40,285 nt of DNA from Rhodococcus sp. IEGM 1379 (GTDB lineage: Bacteria > Actinomycetota > Actinomycetes > Mycobacteriales > Mycobacteriaceae), in contig NZ_JASHKR010000034.1 of NCBI RefSeq assembly GCF_030056815.1, positions 1 through 40,285 on the forward strand. Reading direction: 5' to 3'. The notes beneath the pieces were generated by a model, which saw only the letters and a list, made by a program, of their open reading frames with translations, was not told where the DNA came from and ran no database searches. The position numbers and the translations under genes were made by a program. How positions within the stretch are numbered: position 1 is the stretch's first letter; each line of letters begins with the position of its first letter. Shown here one piece after another: positions 17,510 to 27,697 of the stretch.

Positions 17510-19644
17510 GGTTCACCGACCGGTTCGAGACGGACAGCGCAGACCTTGAACTCGGGCATCCGACTGGTGGGATCCAGCGCGGGGTTGGTCAGCAGATTTG
17601 CACGCGAATCACCAGCAAAATGGAACGGCAGAAACACGGTGTCGAGTCGCATGGTGTCGATGCAACGGACGCTCGCCTCCATCCGCCCACGCCGGCTGAC
17701 CACCGCAGCCCTGTCCCCGTCCGAAAGCCCCACCCGCCGAGCGGTATCCGGGTGGATCTCGACGAACATGTCTCCTGCAGCCTTCACCAGTTCGGGAATC
17801 CGACGGGTCTGAGCACCCGACTGGTAGTGCGCCAGAACGCGTCCCGTCGTGGCAACCAGCGGATACTCCGCGTCCACTGTTTCAGCCGGACCACGATGTT
17901 CGACCGCGACGTACTGAGCCCGACCGTCCGGCGTCGCAAAGGAATCCAGGAACAAGCGCGGAGTACCCGGATGATTCTCGCTCGGGCATGGCCAGTGCAG
18001 CGCTTCACCGGCGTCGAGTCGGCTGTAGCTGATACCGGAGTAATCGGCGATGCCGCCGGCCGACGCGCGACGCAATTCCTCGAAGACTACCGCCGGTGAG
18101 GTCGGGAAGCGCTCGGCCGGCTGACCCAATCGCTGTGCAATCTCGGACCAGACGTGCAATTCACTGCGGGGCCCCTCGGGAGCATCCACCGCGCGCCGAC
18201 GCCGCAACACGCGGCCTTCGAGGCTAGTGGTGGTTCCCTCCTCCTCGGCCCACTGCAGCACGGGCAGAACAACATCAGCCATTGCTGCTGTCTCCGACAG
18301 AATAAAGTCCGAGACCACCAGCATGTCCAGGGCCTTCAACCGATCTACAACGTGTCCCGCCCGCGGCGCCGATACCGCCAAGTTGGCGCCGTGCACAAAA
18401 AGCACTTCCGGACCGCCGGGTTGGCCCAACGAATCGAGCAGTTCATAGGCACTGCGGCCCGGTCCCGGCAGTTCATCCGCCTCGATCCCCCACACCTTCG
18501 CAATATGCTCGCGGGCAACGGGATCGACGATCTTGCGATATCCGGGAAGCTGATCTGCCTTCTGACCGTGTTCACGGCCACCCTGCCCGTTGCCCTGCCC
18601 TGTGATGCAGCCGTAGCCGCTGCCGCGTCGGCCCGGGAGCCCTAGCGTCAAAGCCAGCCCGATGACGGCGGACACCGTGTCTGTACCACTGGCGTGCTGT
18701 TCAGTGCCGCGGGCCGTGAGGATGTACGAACCGGAATCGGATTGTTTGGCTTTCCAGAGCAATTCGACGGCGCGCCGCATCTGACTCACGGGTACTCCGG
18801 TCACCCGCTCGGCGCGTTCAGGCCACCACTGCGCTGCTGCCAGCCACGCGTCGTCGAACCCGGTTGTGCGAGCATCGATGTACTCACGGTCGACACGGCC
18901 GTCGATAACCGCAAGATGCATCAGACCTAACACCAGAGCCGAATCTGTTCCGGGACTCAGCTGCAGGTGCAAGCCTCCCCCGCTCAAGGCTCGCTCCACT
19001 GTCGCCGTACGACGGGGGTCTGCGACGATCAATCCACCGGCAGCAATCGCCGAATTCAGATGCCCGACCAGAGGCGGCATGGTCTCGGCCACGTTGGCGC
19101 CGAGAAGAAGTATCGCTTTTGCCGAAGTCAGGTCACTCACCGGAAAGGGCAACCCACGGTCCAAGCCGAAACTCTTGATTCCGGCCGCCGCGGCGGAGGA
19201 CATACAGAACCGGCCGTTGTAATCGATATTCGCGGTCTTCACCGCTACTCGGGCGAATTTGCCGAGCATGTAAGCCTTTTCGTTGGTCAGACCGCCACCT
19301 CCGAAGATTCCGATCGCATCGCGGCCGCTGCGAGCCTGCGCCGCCTGCACGCCCGATACGACTCGATCAAGCGCCTCCTCCCAACTGGCAGGGCGAAGTT
19401 CCCCGTCCGTGCGAATCAAGGGACTGGTCAGTCGATCCGGAGTGCGTAGCAATTCCGCACTGGTCCAGCCCTTTTGGCACAGTCCCCCACGATTGGTCGG
19501 GAAGGACCGTCCGCCGACCGTCGTCGATCGTGCGGGTACGGGCGCCGAATCGTCACGGGTGAGCGTCATGGCGCATTGGAGACCGCAGTACGGGCAGTGC
19601 GTCGACGTCGCGACCAGTAAATCTCTGAAGATGGTGGTAGTCAT
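17506..19644 (-). CDS. nasC: Assimilatory nitrate reductase catalytic subunit (Mo-bis-MGD)
   Basis: 712 residues of the molybdopterin oxidoreductase superfamily. An N-terminal [4Fe-4S] site is formed by C17, C20, C24 (CPYCGLQC) and C56 (GGLCQKGW). Then come FGGGGLTNEKAYMLGKFARV, NIDYNGRFCMSSAAAAG (the region carrying the Mo-cysteine ligand in Nas/Nap enzymes), LLLGANVAETMP and the TGQGNGQGGREHGQKADQLPGYR segment region typical of assimilatory enzymes. The C-terminal molybdopterin dinucleotide-binding domain includes TTGRVLAHYQSG. No twin-arginine signal is present, so the enzyme is cytoplasmic. It reduces nitrate to nitrite. The ATG at 19644 overlaps the narK stop as ATGA, and its own stop overlaps nasB the same way. 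Family names vary (NasA, NasC, NarB); nasC follows the Bacillus usage because a NasB-like partner is adjacent. Confidence 0.92.
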   Translation of the reverse strand: MTTTIFRDLLVATSTHCPYCGLQCAMTLTRDDSAPVPARSTTVGGRSFPTNRGGLCQKGWTSAELLRTPDRLTSPLIRTDGELRPASWEEALDRVVSGVQAAQARSGRDAIGIFGGGGLTNEKAYMLGKFARVAVKTANIDYNGRFCMSSAAAAGIKSFGLDRGLPFPVSDLTSAKAILLLGANVAETMPPLVGHLNSAIAAGGLIVADPRRTATVERALSGGGLHLQLSPGTDSALVLGLMHLAVIDGRVDREYIDARTTGFDDAWLAAAQWWPERAERVTGVPVSQMRRAVELLWKAKQSDSGSYILTARGTEQHASGTDTVSAVIGLALTLGLPGRRGSGYGCITGQGNGQGGREHGQKADQLPGYRKIVDPVAREHIAKVWGIEADELPGPGRSAYELLDSLGQPGGPEVLFVHGANLAVSAPRAGHVVDRLKALDMLVVSDFILSETAAMADVVLPVLQWAEEEGTTTSLEGRVLRRRRAVDAPEGPRSELHVWSEIAQRLGQPAERFPTSPAVVFEELRRASAGGIADYSGISYSRLDAGEALHWPCPSENHPGTPRLFLDSFATPDGRAQYVAVEHRGPAETVDAEYPLVATTGRVLAHYQSGAQTRRIPELVKAAGDMFVEIHPDTARRVGLSDGDRAAVVSRRGRMEASVRCIDTMRLDTVFLPFHFAGDSRANLLTNPALDPTSRMPEFKVCAVRLEPVGEP

Positions 19645-21038
19645 GCTGTGACCGAAACTTTCGCGTCGTCCACGTCGGTGGTCAGGCTGGATGGCTTACG
19701 CAGGAAGACGAACCACGTCACGGCGATGCACGCAATGTAGAAGGCCAGGAATACCCAGAACGCCATAGTCGCCGACTTCGCCGGACTGCTGTACGACGCA
19801 CGGAGCACCAAGTTGATTCCGACACCGCCCAAACCGCCTACCGCACCGGCAAATCCGATGAGAGCGCCGGAAATGCTGCGCGACCACATTGCCTTCTCAG
19901 CCCGATCCATATCGTCGAAGCTCTGAGCTTTTGCCTCGAAGATTGCCGGGATCATCTTGTAGACGGAACCGTTGCCGAGACCGGAGAGCAGGAACAGTGC
20001 GATGAATCCGAGAACAAACGTGACCATGATTCCGGCGCTGGCGACGCCGGCAGTGTTGTCGTCCATCGTTCCGGCCGTCACCAGGATCGATGCCGCGAAA
20101 GCCATGCCGACAAACGTCCACATCGTGATCTTGCCGCCACCGATACGGTCGGCCAGCTTGCCGCCGATCGGACGGGCAATGGATCCGAGAAGCGGTCCGA
20201 TGAAGGCGATCTGCGCTGCATGCAGCGCTGCCTGCGCCGGGGTAGCTCCGCCGGCGAGGAAGTTGATCTGCAACACCTGACCGAACGCGAAGCTGAAACC
20301 GATGAAGGAACCGAACGTGCCGATATACAGGAAGCTGATGACCCAGGACTCGGAGAACTTCAGCGCCTTGCCCATCGAGCGCAGATCAGATTTTTGATTG
20401 CCCAAGTTGTCCATGAACAGTGCGGCGCCGACTGCTGCAGCCGCGATGAACACGAGGTAGACAGCACACACGATCCAAGGCTCGCGGTTACCCACGGTCG
20501 CGATCACCAACAAACCGATCAGCTGGATCATCGGAACGCCGATGTTGCCGCCGCCGGCGTTGAGCCCCAGCGCCCAGCCTTTGAGTCGCTGCGGATAGAA
20601 GGCGTTGATGTTGGTCATCGACGACGCGAAGTTACCGCCGCCGATGCCCGCCGTAGCCGCCACCAACATGAAGGTGGTGTACGACGCACCCGGATTCATC
20701 ATCAAATAGAGCGTGAGAAGTGTTGGTACGAAAAGGAACAACGCACTCATGACGGTCCAGTTGCGCCCGCCGAAACGTGCGGTGGCAACCGTGTACGGAA
20801 TGCGGAGGATCGAACCCACCAAGGTGGGAACTGCGACCAGGAAGAATTTTCCGGCCGCGTCGATGCCGTAGATCTCGGTCGGCATGAACAGAACCATCAC
20901 GGACCAGATGGACCAGATCGAAAAGCCGACGTGTTCGGCGACTACCGACCAGATCAGGTTCCGCTTCGCGATGTCCTTGCCACCGGATTCCCAGGCTTCG
21001 ACGTCCTCGGCATCCCAATGCTCGATGTAATGACTCAC
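19641..21038 (-). CDS. narK: Nitrate/nitrite transporter, NarK/NasA family MFS
   Basis: About 465 residues with some 12 hydrophobic segments. Both nitrate-signature regions are visible: SSMTNINAFYPQRLKGWALG running into NAGGGNIGVP, and GLGNGSVYKMIPAIF. The first helix region contains the conserved arginine in VGSILRIPYT. The protein imports nitrate (or exchanges nitrite) across the plasma membrane. Although the frame runs to 21068, the GTG at 21038 is preferred because AGGAGG precedes it at ideal spacing. It is the first gene of the tightly overlapping narK-nasC-nasB-nirB set. The signatures make the assignment firm; transport direction is inferred from the assimilatory context. Confidence 0.93.
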   Translation of the reverse strand: MSHYIEHWDAEDVEAWESGGKDIAKRNLIWSVVAEHVGFSIWSIWSVMVLFMPTEIYGIDAAGKFFLVAVPTLVGSILRIPYTVATARFGGRNWTVMSALFLFVPTLLTLYLMMNPGASYTTFMLVAATAGIGGGNFASSMTNINAFYPQRLKGWALGLNAGGGNIGVPMIQLIGLLVIATVGNREPWIVCAVYLVFIAAAAVGAALFMDNLGNQKSDLRSMGKALKFSESWVISFLYIGTFGSFIGFSFAFGQVLQINFLAGGATPAQAALHAAQIAFIGPLLGSIARPIGGKLADRIGGGKITMWTFVGMAFAASILVTAGTMDDNTAGVASAGIMVTFVLGFIALFLLSGLGNGSVYKMIPAIFEAKAQSFDDMDRAEKAMWSRSISGALIGFAGAVGGLGGVGINLVLRASYSSPAKSATMAFWVFLAFYIACIAVTWFVFLRKPSSLTTDVDDAKVSVTA

Positions 21039-21091
21039 CAGGGCCTCCTGAATATGTGGGAGACCCAAAGGTAGAAAACTGTTATTGCGCC

Positions 21092-21120
21092 GGTACTGCG
21101 GGCGATGACCGCAAAGTCAA
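21092..21120 (-). promoter_or_regulatory. Weak candidate promoter for the narK-nasC-nasB-nirB operon
   Basis: In the 135-bp gap upstream of narK, the minus strand has a TTGACT -35-like hexamer (21115-21120) and a poor AGTACC -10 (21092-21097) 17 bp away. GlnR would be the expected regulator of this operon, but no convincing GlnR box (gTnAC-N6-GaAAC) was found by eye, and no NnaR site could be assigned. Treat this as a location guess only. Confidence 0.25.
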
Positions 21121-21173
21121 TTGATCCTCACCGGGCGACATGACGGGTTGTGAGAACTTATTCGCACGTGAAG

Positions 21174-22406
21174 TTAGCCGGTAGCGTGCCACGAATCTTC
21201 GAGCATCCGAGGCTTGCAAGCCTGGTAAGCACCGATCAGCACGACAACAACTGCAATCAAGAGTAATCCGAACGGCGCTGCGTATCCGTCCGTCGCGTCG
21301 TGAAGAACACCGAACAGCAGCGGACCGAGACAGGCCACGGTGTAACCGACACCCTGGGTGAACCCGGACAGTGCGGCAGATCCGATGTGTGAGCGGGTAC
21401 GAAGGTTGATGAGGGTGAGCGCCATCGGGAAGGTACTCGGCCCGAGCCCGAGGACGACGATCCAGACGATGGGCGCGCTCATCGGTGCGAAGTAGAGTCC
21501 GGCAAATCCGATCAGGTAGCACACGGCGCAGGCGACGACGACCGGGAACGGGTTCGACATCCGCGCGCACAGTGTCGGGGCGCCGAAGGCTGCGATCAGA
21601 CCCATCACCGAGAAGACTCCGACCATCGTTCCGCCGAAGGCGTCACTGGCGCCGGCGTCGCCGAGAATCGAGGGAATCCAGGTGAACATCGAGTAGGTGA
21701 TCAGCGAGGTCATGCCGAACATTCCGGCCATCCCCCAGGCGACGGGCGAACGCCAGGCTTGACCGCGAGTCGGCGCGGCAGCGGCCGGTACGACGGCAGC
21801 ATCTGCCGATTCCCGACGCGAGCGCGCGAGGGTGATCAACCACGGCACAGCAGCAGCAAATCCGAAGGCCGCCCACCAACCGATCGAGAATCGCCAACCG
21901 AATGCGTCAGCCACCGGAACCGCCACGAATGCCGGCACGATGGTGCCGATCTGCACGGCAACGATGTACACCGAACTCATCGTCGCGAGGCGATCCGAGA
22001 AATAACGCTTCACCAACGGCGGAATCACGACGTTGCCGATTCCCATACCCGCCAACGCGAGCGCGGACAGCGCCAGCAACGACCACGTCTGATTCATCAT
22101 GGCGCGCAACAGCATTCCGACGCCGGCCATCAGCATGGCCAGCAGCGCAGTACGTTCGAGCCCGATTCGTTTCGCGATGGCCGGAGTAATCAGCCCGAAG
22201 ATAGCGAACATCAATGTCGGCACCATGCCGAATACTCCGACGACGGAAGCCGAGAACCCGATCTCCGCGCGGATCTGTTCCGCGAGCGGCGAGAAGGAGG
22301 TAACTGCGAGTCGCAGGACCAACGCTGACATCGCAATGGCCGCAAATACGAGTAGACGGCCATGTACCAGGGAGCGGGGTTCGGTTCTCGAAAGTTGAGC
22401 AGTCAC
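21174..22406 (-). CDS. CynX/NimT-family MFS transporter
   Basis: About 410 residues with roughly 12 hydrophobic segments (LVFAAIAMSALVLRLAVTSF at the start, LLLIAVVVVLIGAYQ at the end). The features ALVLRLAVTSFSPLAEQIR, GMGIGNVVIPPLVKRYF and GLGPSTFPMALTLINLR are those of the CynX/NimT family (cyanate, 2-nitroimidazole and related anion transporters). Substrate here is unknown. The start is uncertain: GTG 22406 is chosen, with TTG at 22412 and 22442 possible, and none has a strong Shine-Dalgarno. It lies on the narK strand 135 bp upstream of narK but is divergent from a GntR gene across a palindrome-bearing gap, suggesting its own control. Confidence 0.85.
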   Translation of the reverse strand: MTAQLSRTEPRSLVHGRLLVFAAIAMSALVLRLAVTSFSPLAEQIRAEIGFSASVVGVFGMVPTLMFAIFGLITPAIAKRIGLERTALLAMLMAGVGMLLRAMMNQTWSLLALSALALAGMGIGNVVIPPLVKRYFSDRLATMSSVYIVAVQIGTIVPAFVAVPVADAFGWRFSIGWWAAFGFAAAVPWLITLARSRRESADAAVVPAAAAPTRGQAWRSPVAWGMAGMFGMTSLITYSMFTWIPSILGDAGASDAFGGTMVGVFSVMGLIAAFGAPTLCARMSNPFPVVVACAVCYLIGFAGLYFAPMSAPIVWIVVLGLGPSTFPMALTLINLRTRSHIGSAALSGFTQGVGYTVACLGPLLFGVLHDATDGYAAPFGLLLIAVVVVLIGAYQACKPRMLEDSWHATG

Positions 22407-22450
22407 CGACAAATCATAGGATGACCGGATGAACTCGCACAAGGGAGGTA

Positions 22451-22470
22451 ATGTAGACCACAGTCCACAT
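22451..22470. promoter_or_regulatory. Palindromic operator candidate between MFS and GntR genes
   Basis: A 20-bp inverted repeat, ATGTnGAC-N4-GTCnACAT, lies midway in the 95-bp divergent gap. Every arm position pairs except the n and spacer positions. GntR/FadR-type regulators typically bind short palindromes of this size next to their own gene, so this is the most likely binding site for the adjacent regulator. Confidence 0.6.
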
Positions 22471-22501
22471 CAGACGCACCGATAATCCGAGGAACCGACA
22501 C

Positions 22502-23167
22502 GTGCAACCCGTTCGCCGCGCAAGCCTCATCTCGCAGGTCACCGAACAACTCCGCACCGAAATCAGAAGCGGAACCTGGCCGGTCGGATCGAAGATTCCC
22601 ACCGAACCCGCACTGTCCGAGCTGACAGGCACCGGCCGGAACACGGTCCGTGAAGCAGTTCAAGCACTGGTTCACGCCGGAATGCTGGAACGTCGCCAAG
22701 GATCAGGCACGTACGTCGTGGCAACGTCGGACCTGGGCGGCACACTCGGCAACTACTTTGCCGGTGCCCACGAGCGCGACGTTCTCGAACTACGACGCGC
22801 CCTCGACATCACGGCCGCAACGCTGGCAGCAGTACGTCGCAACGGCGACGATATTGCCTCGCTCACAAGCCTGCTCGACGCCCGAACAGCGTCCTGGGAA
22901 GGCAACGACATCGCCGCAGCGACAGCGGCCGACGTGGCACTGCACCGCGCCATCGTGGCAGCCAGCCACAACACCGTGTACCTGGAGTTCTACGACTCGC
23001 TGCTCCCCATCATCGAAACTACGATTCACCAGCACATCGACGCCACCGGCGAAGGATTCCACTCACGTCACGAAAACCTGGTCGCCGCCGTCATCGCCGG
23101 CGATGCGAGTGCCGCGTCCGATGCTGCTCGTGATCTCTTCGAAGGTCTGGTCGCCGATTTCAGCTGA
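22502..23167 (+). CDS. GntR-family (FadR subfamily) transcriptional regulator
   Basis: 221 residues, started at GTG 22502. The N-terminal winged helix has the GntR signature: ISQVTEQLRTEIRSGTWPVG, KIPTEPALSELTGTGRNTVREAVQALV and LERRQGSGTYV (about residues 10-75). The helical C-terminal FCD domain contains LELRRALD, the putative metal-site D/H residues DVALHRAIVAASHN, and HENLVAAVIAGDASAA. FCD regulators usually sense small carboxylates, with or without a metal. Divergent transcription from the CynX/NimT transporter and the shared palindrome suggest it represses or senses the transported compound. It ends 3 bp from the convergent TIGR02569 gene. Confidence 0.88.
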   Translation: MQPVRRASLISQVTEQLRTEIRSGTWPVGSKIPTEPALSELTGTGRNTVREAVQALVHAGMLERRQGSGTYVVATSDLGGTLGNYFAGAHERDVLELRRALDITAATLAAVRRNGDDIASLTSLLDARTASWEGNDIAAATAADVALHRAIVAASHNTVYLEFYDSLLPIIETTIHQHIDATGEGFHSRHENLVAAVIAGDASAASDAARDLFEGLVADFS

Positions 23168-23170
23168 CGG

Positions 23171-24022
23171 CTAGAGCAACAGACGCACGATGTCGGACGT
23201 GCGGGCCAAGCCGGGAAATGCATCCGCCGTCGAACGTGGATGTAATACGTGAACAGCCAGGCGGAACATGACCGCACGCAGAAGCATTTGCGGCCACTCC
23301 GGCAGGTCTTCCCAGCGCCCGACCAGTGCCTCGTCCGCTCCGCCCCAGGAGATTGCGTCGACTACAGCAACAGCGGCAGCCCACGCCGCCGGTCGCCAAT
23401 ACGGCGTGATGTCCGTAATGCCCGGAGCCATGCTGCCCGAGAAGAGAACCGTGCCGAACAAATCGCCGTGCACCAATTGATCGGGGCTGTGAACGGGCTT
23501 GCGGAGTGTGGCCAGGCCCGCGATCAGTTCGAGGCTCTTGCGTCCGTCGGGCGACGGCGACTCGAGTTGCTCGACACCCTTCGCGATACGCAACGGAACG
23601 GTTTCCCACGCCGCACGATCCGCGGCAACAAAGACGTCAACCTCGGCCCACGGCGGGACCGGCGGTTGAGCGAGGAATCTGGGGCGCTCGAGCGAAGCCG
23701 TCGCAGCGTGCAACCGGCACGACATGGACACAACCTCGTCGTGACGAGGTTCGGGCGTTCCGACTATGAAAGTGTCTGCGCGCCAACCTGATACAACGTA
23801 GCGACCGTCAGTGGATCGAACAGGGCGAGCCAAGCGCACACCATCGACTTCGAGGTTCTCACGCACTTTTGCCGACCAGGCGGCGCGCGCATGGTCCGCA
23901 ACGGCAGAGAGAACGACGTCTCCACACAGCCAACCGCCGTCCCAATCCGCACCGAGTGGGATGGGCTCTACTTCGCGGAGGCCGAAGGTGGAGCACACGT
24001 GCTGGGGAGGTTGACCTGTCAC
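23171..24022 (-). CDS. TIGR02569-family protein, phosphotransferase-like
   Basis: 283 residues from GTG 24022 (GGAG nearby). Sequence and position match the actinobacterial TIGR02569 family (Rv3205c neighbour of moeZ, recalled), whose function is not established. The segment DQLVHGDLFGTVLF followed about 15 residues later by ITDITPYWRPAAWAAAV resembles the catalytic-loop HGD and metal-binding D of aminoglycoside/homoserine-kinase-like phosphotransferases. The usual N-lobe glycine loop is not evident. A kinase-like fold is therefore plausible but activity is unproven. It follows moeZ on the same strand with a 47-bp gap. No membrane segment or signal peptide is seen. Confidence 0.8.
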   Translation of the reverse strand: MTGQPPQHVCSTFGLREVEPIPLGADWDGGWLCGDVVLSAVADHARAAWSAKVRENLEVDGVRLARPVRSTDGRYVVSGWRADTFIVGTPEPRHDEVVSMSCRLHAATASLERPRFLAQPPVPPWAEVDVFVAADRAAWETVPLRIAKGVEQLESPSPDGRKSLELIAGLATLRKPVHSPDQLVHGDLFGTVLFSGSMAPGITDITPYWRPAAWAAAVAVVDAISWGGADEALVGRWEDLPEWPQMLLRAVMFRLAVHVLHPRSTADAFPGLARTSDIVRLLL

Positions 24023-24069
24023 CGCTCCAACGCTACCGGTGCAAGTCCGTCAGATCCTGCAAGGCACGC

Positions 24070-25257
24070 CTAATACACCGGCAGAGAAGTATCGACCTGG
24101 CTTGCCCAGGCAATGGCACCGCCCTGCAGATGGACGGCATCCGCGAACCCCGCACTCTTGAGAACAGCGAGAGCCTCGGCCGATCGAATGCCGGTTTTGC
24201 AATACAAAACGATGTGCTTGTTCTGCGGCAACGACGCCAGCGCCTCGCCGGAGACAATCCGATCCTTGGGAATCAGAACCGCACCGGGCAGATGCATGAT
24301 GTCCCACTCGACAGGTTCCCGCACGTCGACGAGTTCCAACTCGTAACCACTGCTGATCAACTGCTCGAGTTCCTTGGCGGTGATCGTGGAACCGGCAGCC
24401 GCGTCACTCGCCTCCTCCGACACGACGCCGCAGAACTCGTCGTAGTCGATGAGTTCCGTGACCGGGATCCGCTTCGGATCACGCTGTAGCCGGATCGTGC
24501 GGAACGTCATGGCCAGAGCGTCGTAAATCATCAGGCGTCCGAGCAACGGTTCACCGATACCCGTGATCAGCTTCACGGCCTCCGTGGCCATGATCGACCC
24601 GACGGTTGCGGGCAGAACACCGAGCACGCCACCCTCCGCACACGACGGCACCATGCCCGGGGGCGGAGCTTCGGGATACAGATCCCGGTAATTGAGCCCG
24701 AGTCCGTCTGGTGCGTCTTCCCAGAACACCGAGACCTGACCTTCGAAGCGATAGATCGATCCCCACACATACGGCTTGCCGGCAAGGACCGCCGCGTCGT
24801 TGACCAGGTAGCGCGTCGCAAAGTTGTCAGTGCCGTCGAGAATCAGGTCGTAGTGCGCGAACAATTCGACGGCATTGGTGTTGTCGAGTCGGTACTCGTG
24901 TAGCCGCACATCGATGTGCTCGTTGATCTCGAGGATCGACTCGCGCGCGCTGACGGCCTTGGGCCGGCCCACATCCGACCGACCGTGAATCACTTGACGC
25001 TGCAGGTTCGACATGTCGACCTCGTCGAAATCCACGATCCCGATCGTGCCCACACCCGCGGCTGCCAGATACAGCAGTGCCGGCGAGCCCAGACCACCGG
25101 CGCCGATGAACAACACACGTGCGTTCTTGAGTCGCTTCTGACCGATCACGCCCACATTCGGAATGATGAGGTGCCGGCTGTACCGGGCAACTTCTTCCCG
25201 GCTCAACGCGGCGGCGGGTTCCACCAGAGGTGGCAATACGACGGATGTTGCAGACAC
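24070..25257 (-). CDS. moeZ: Adenylyltransferase/sulfurtransferase MoeZ (ThiF/MoeB plus rhodanese)
   Basis: 395 residues. An N-terminal E1-like domain (YSRHLIIPNVG, ATP loop GAGGLGSP at 52-59, NLQRQVIHG, DGTDNFATRY) is joined to a C-terminal rhodanese domain (LVDVREPVEWDIMHLPGA; active-site loop CKTGIR with C353). MoeZ adenylylates and then thiocarboxylates ubiquitin-like sulfur carriers such as MoaD (molybdopterin) and CysO (cysteine) proteins. C206 in SCAEGG is the E1-domain cysteine; the paired CxxC zinc motifs of E. coli MoeB are not seen (NYRDLYPEAPPPG at the first site). The GTG at 25257 is preferred over the longer frame because CCAGGAG sits 7 nt upstream. The gene supports the molybdenum enzyme of the nitrate operon although it lies in the conserved block. 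Confidence 0.92.
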   Translation of the reverse strand: MSATSVVLPPLVEPAAALSREEVARYSRHLIIPNVGVIGQKRLKNARVLFIGAGGLGSPALLYLAAAGVGTIGIVDFDEVDMSNLQRQVIHGRSDVGRPKAVSARESILEINEHIDVRLHEYRLDNTNAVELFAHYDLILDGTDNFATRYLVNDAAVLAGKPYVWGSIYRFEGQVSVFWEDAPDGLGLNYRDLYPEAPPPGMVPSCAEGGVLGVLPATVGSIMATEAVKLITGIGEPLLGRLMIYDALAMTFRTIRLQRDPKRIPVTELIDYDEFCGVVSEEASDAAAGSTITAKELEQLISSGYELELVDVREPVEWDIMHLPGAVLIPKDRIVSGEALASLPQNKHIVLYCKTGIRSAEALAVLKSAGFADAVHLQGGAIAWASQVDTSLPVY

Positions 25258-25277
25258 CGAAAAACTCCTGGATCTAG

Positions 25278-27296
<2,019 letters not shown>

Positions 27297-27306
27297 CTTC
27301 TACGAC

Positions 27307-27349
27307 ACAAGAATGGCGGGCAGTCTTCGTGACTGCCCGCCATTCTTGT
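27307..27349. terminator. Bidirectional hairpin terminator between tetR and DUF3107
   Basis: A perfect 19-bp stem (27307-27325 with 27331-27349) closes a 5-nt loop, TTCGT. It sits between the convergent 3' ends and is followed by a T-rich stretch (tcttgcttt) on the plus strand, fitting a terminator used from both sides. Confidence 0.88.
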
Positions 27350-27362
27350 CTTGCTTTGCGCA

Positions 27363-27593
27363 TCAGACGGTAGGTGCGAACCCGACCTTGCGGATATCGG
27401 AAGGACCGATCTCCACATACGCAACACGGCTCGCCTGCACCAGGAACTTGCGGCCCTTGTCGTCGACGAGTGAGAGAACCGGCTCGCTGCCACCGAGGAC
27501 GCTCGAGACCAGTGCCTCGACCTCTTCGGGGGTCTGTTCGCTGTTGACGATGAGCTCACGCGGGCTGTCGATTACACCGATCTTGACCTCCAC
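27363..27593 (-). CDS. DUF3107 small protein (TB9.4-like)
   Basis: 76 residues, VEVKIGVIDSPRELIV at the N-terminus and YVEIGPSDIRKVGF near the end, which are hallmarks of the actinobacterial DUF3107 family (TB9.4/Rv3208A in M. tuberculosis, recalled). The likely fold is a small alpha/beta domain; the function is unknown. GTG 27593 is preferred over TTG 27599 because GGAGG lies 6 nt upstream of the GTG but directly abuts the TTG. It lies downstream of the ferritin-like gene on the same strand with a 104-bp gap, so it may have its own promoter. Confidence 0.88.
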   Translation of the reverse strand: MEVKIGVIDSPRELIVNSEQTPEEVEALVSSVLGGSEPVLSLVDDKGRKFLVQASRVAYVEIGPSDIRKVGFAPTV

Positions 27594-27697
27594 GGTCAAC
27601 CTCCGAACTGTTCGTGAAATACATCAGCTGTCCTGGCCAGGCTAGTGCAGCAGGATGCCGACACGCTCGCTGCCGCGCTGTGCCGAGAGCGAACAGC

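Noticed and set aside
21039-21173. GlnR binding site upstream of narK
   Set aside because: Expected from nitrogen control in actinobacteria, but no pair of half-sites close to the consensus could be found by eye.
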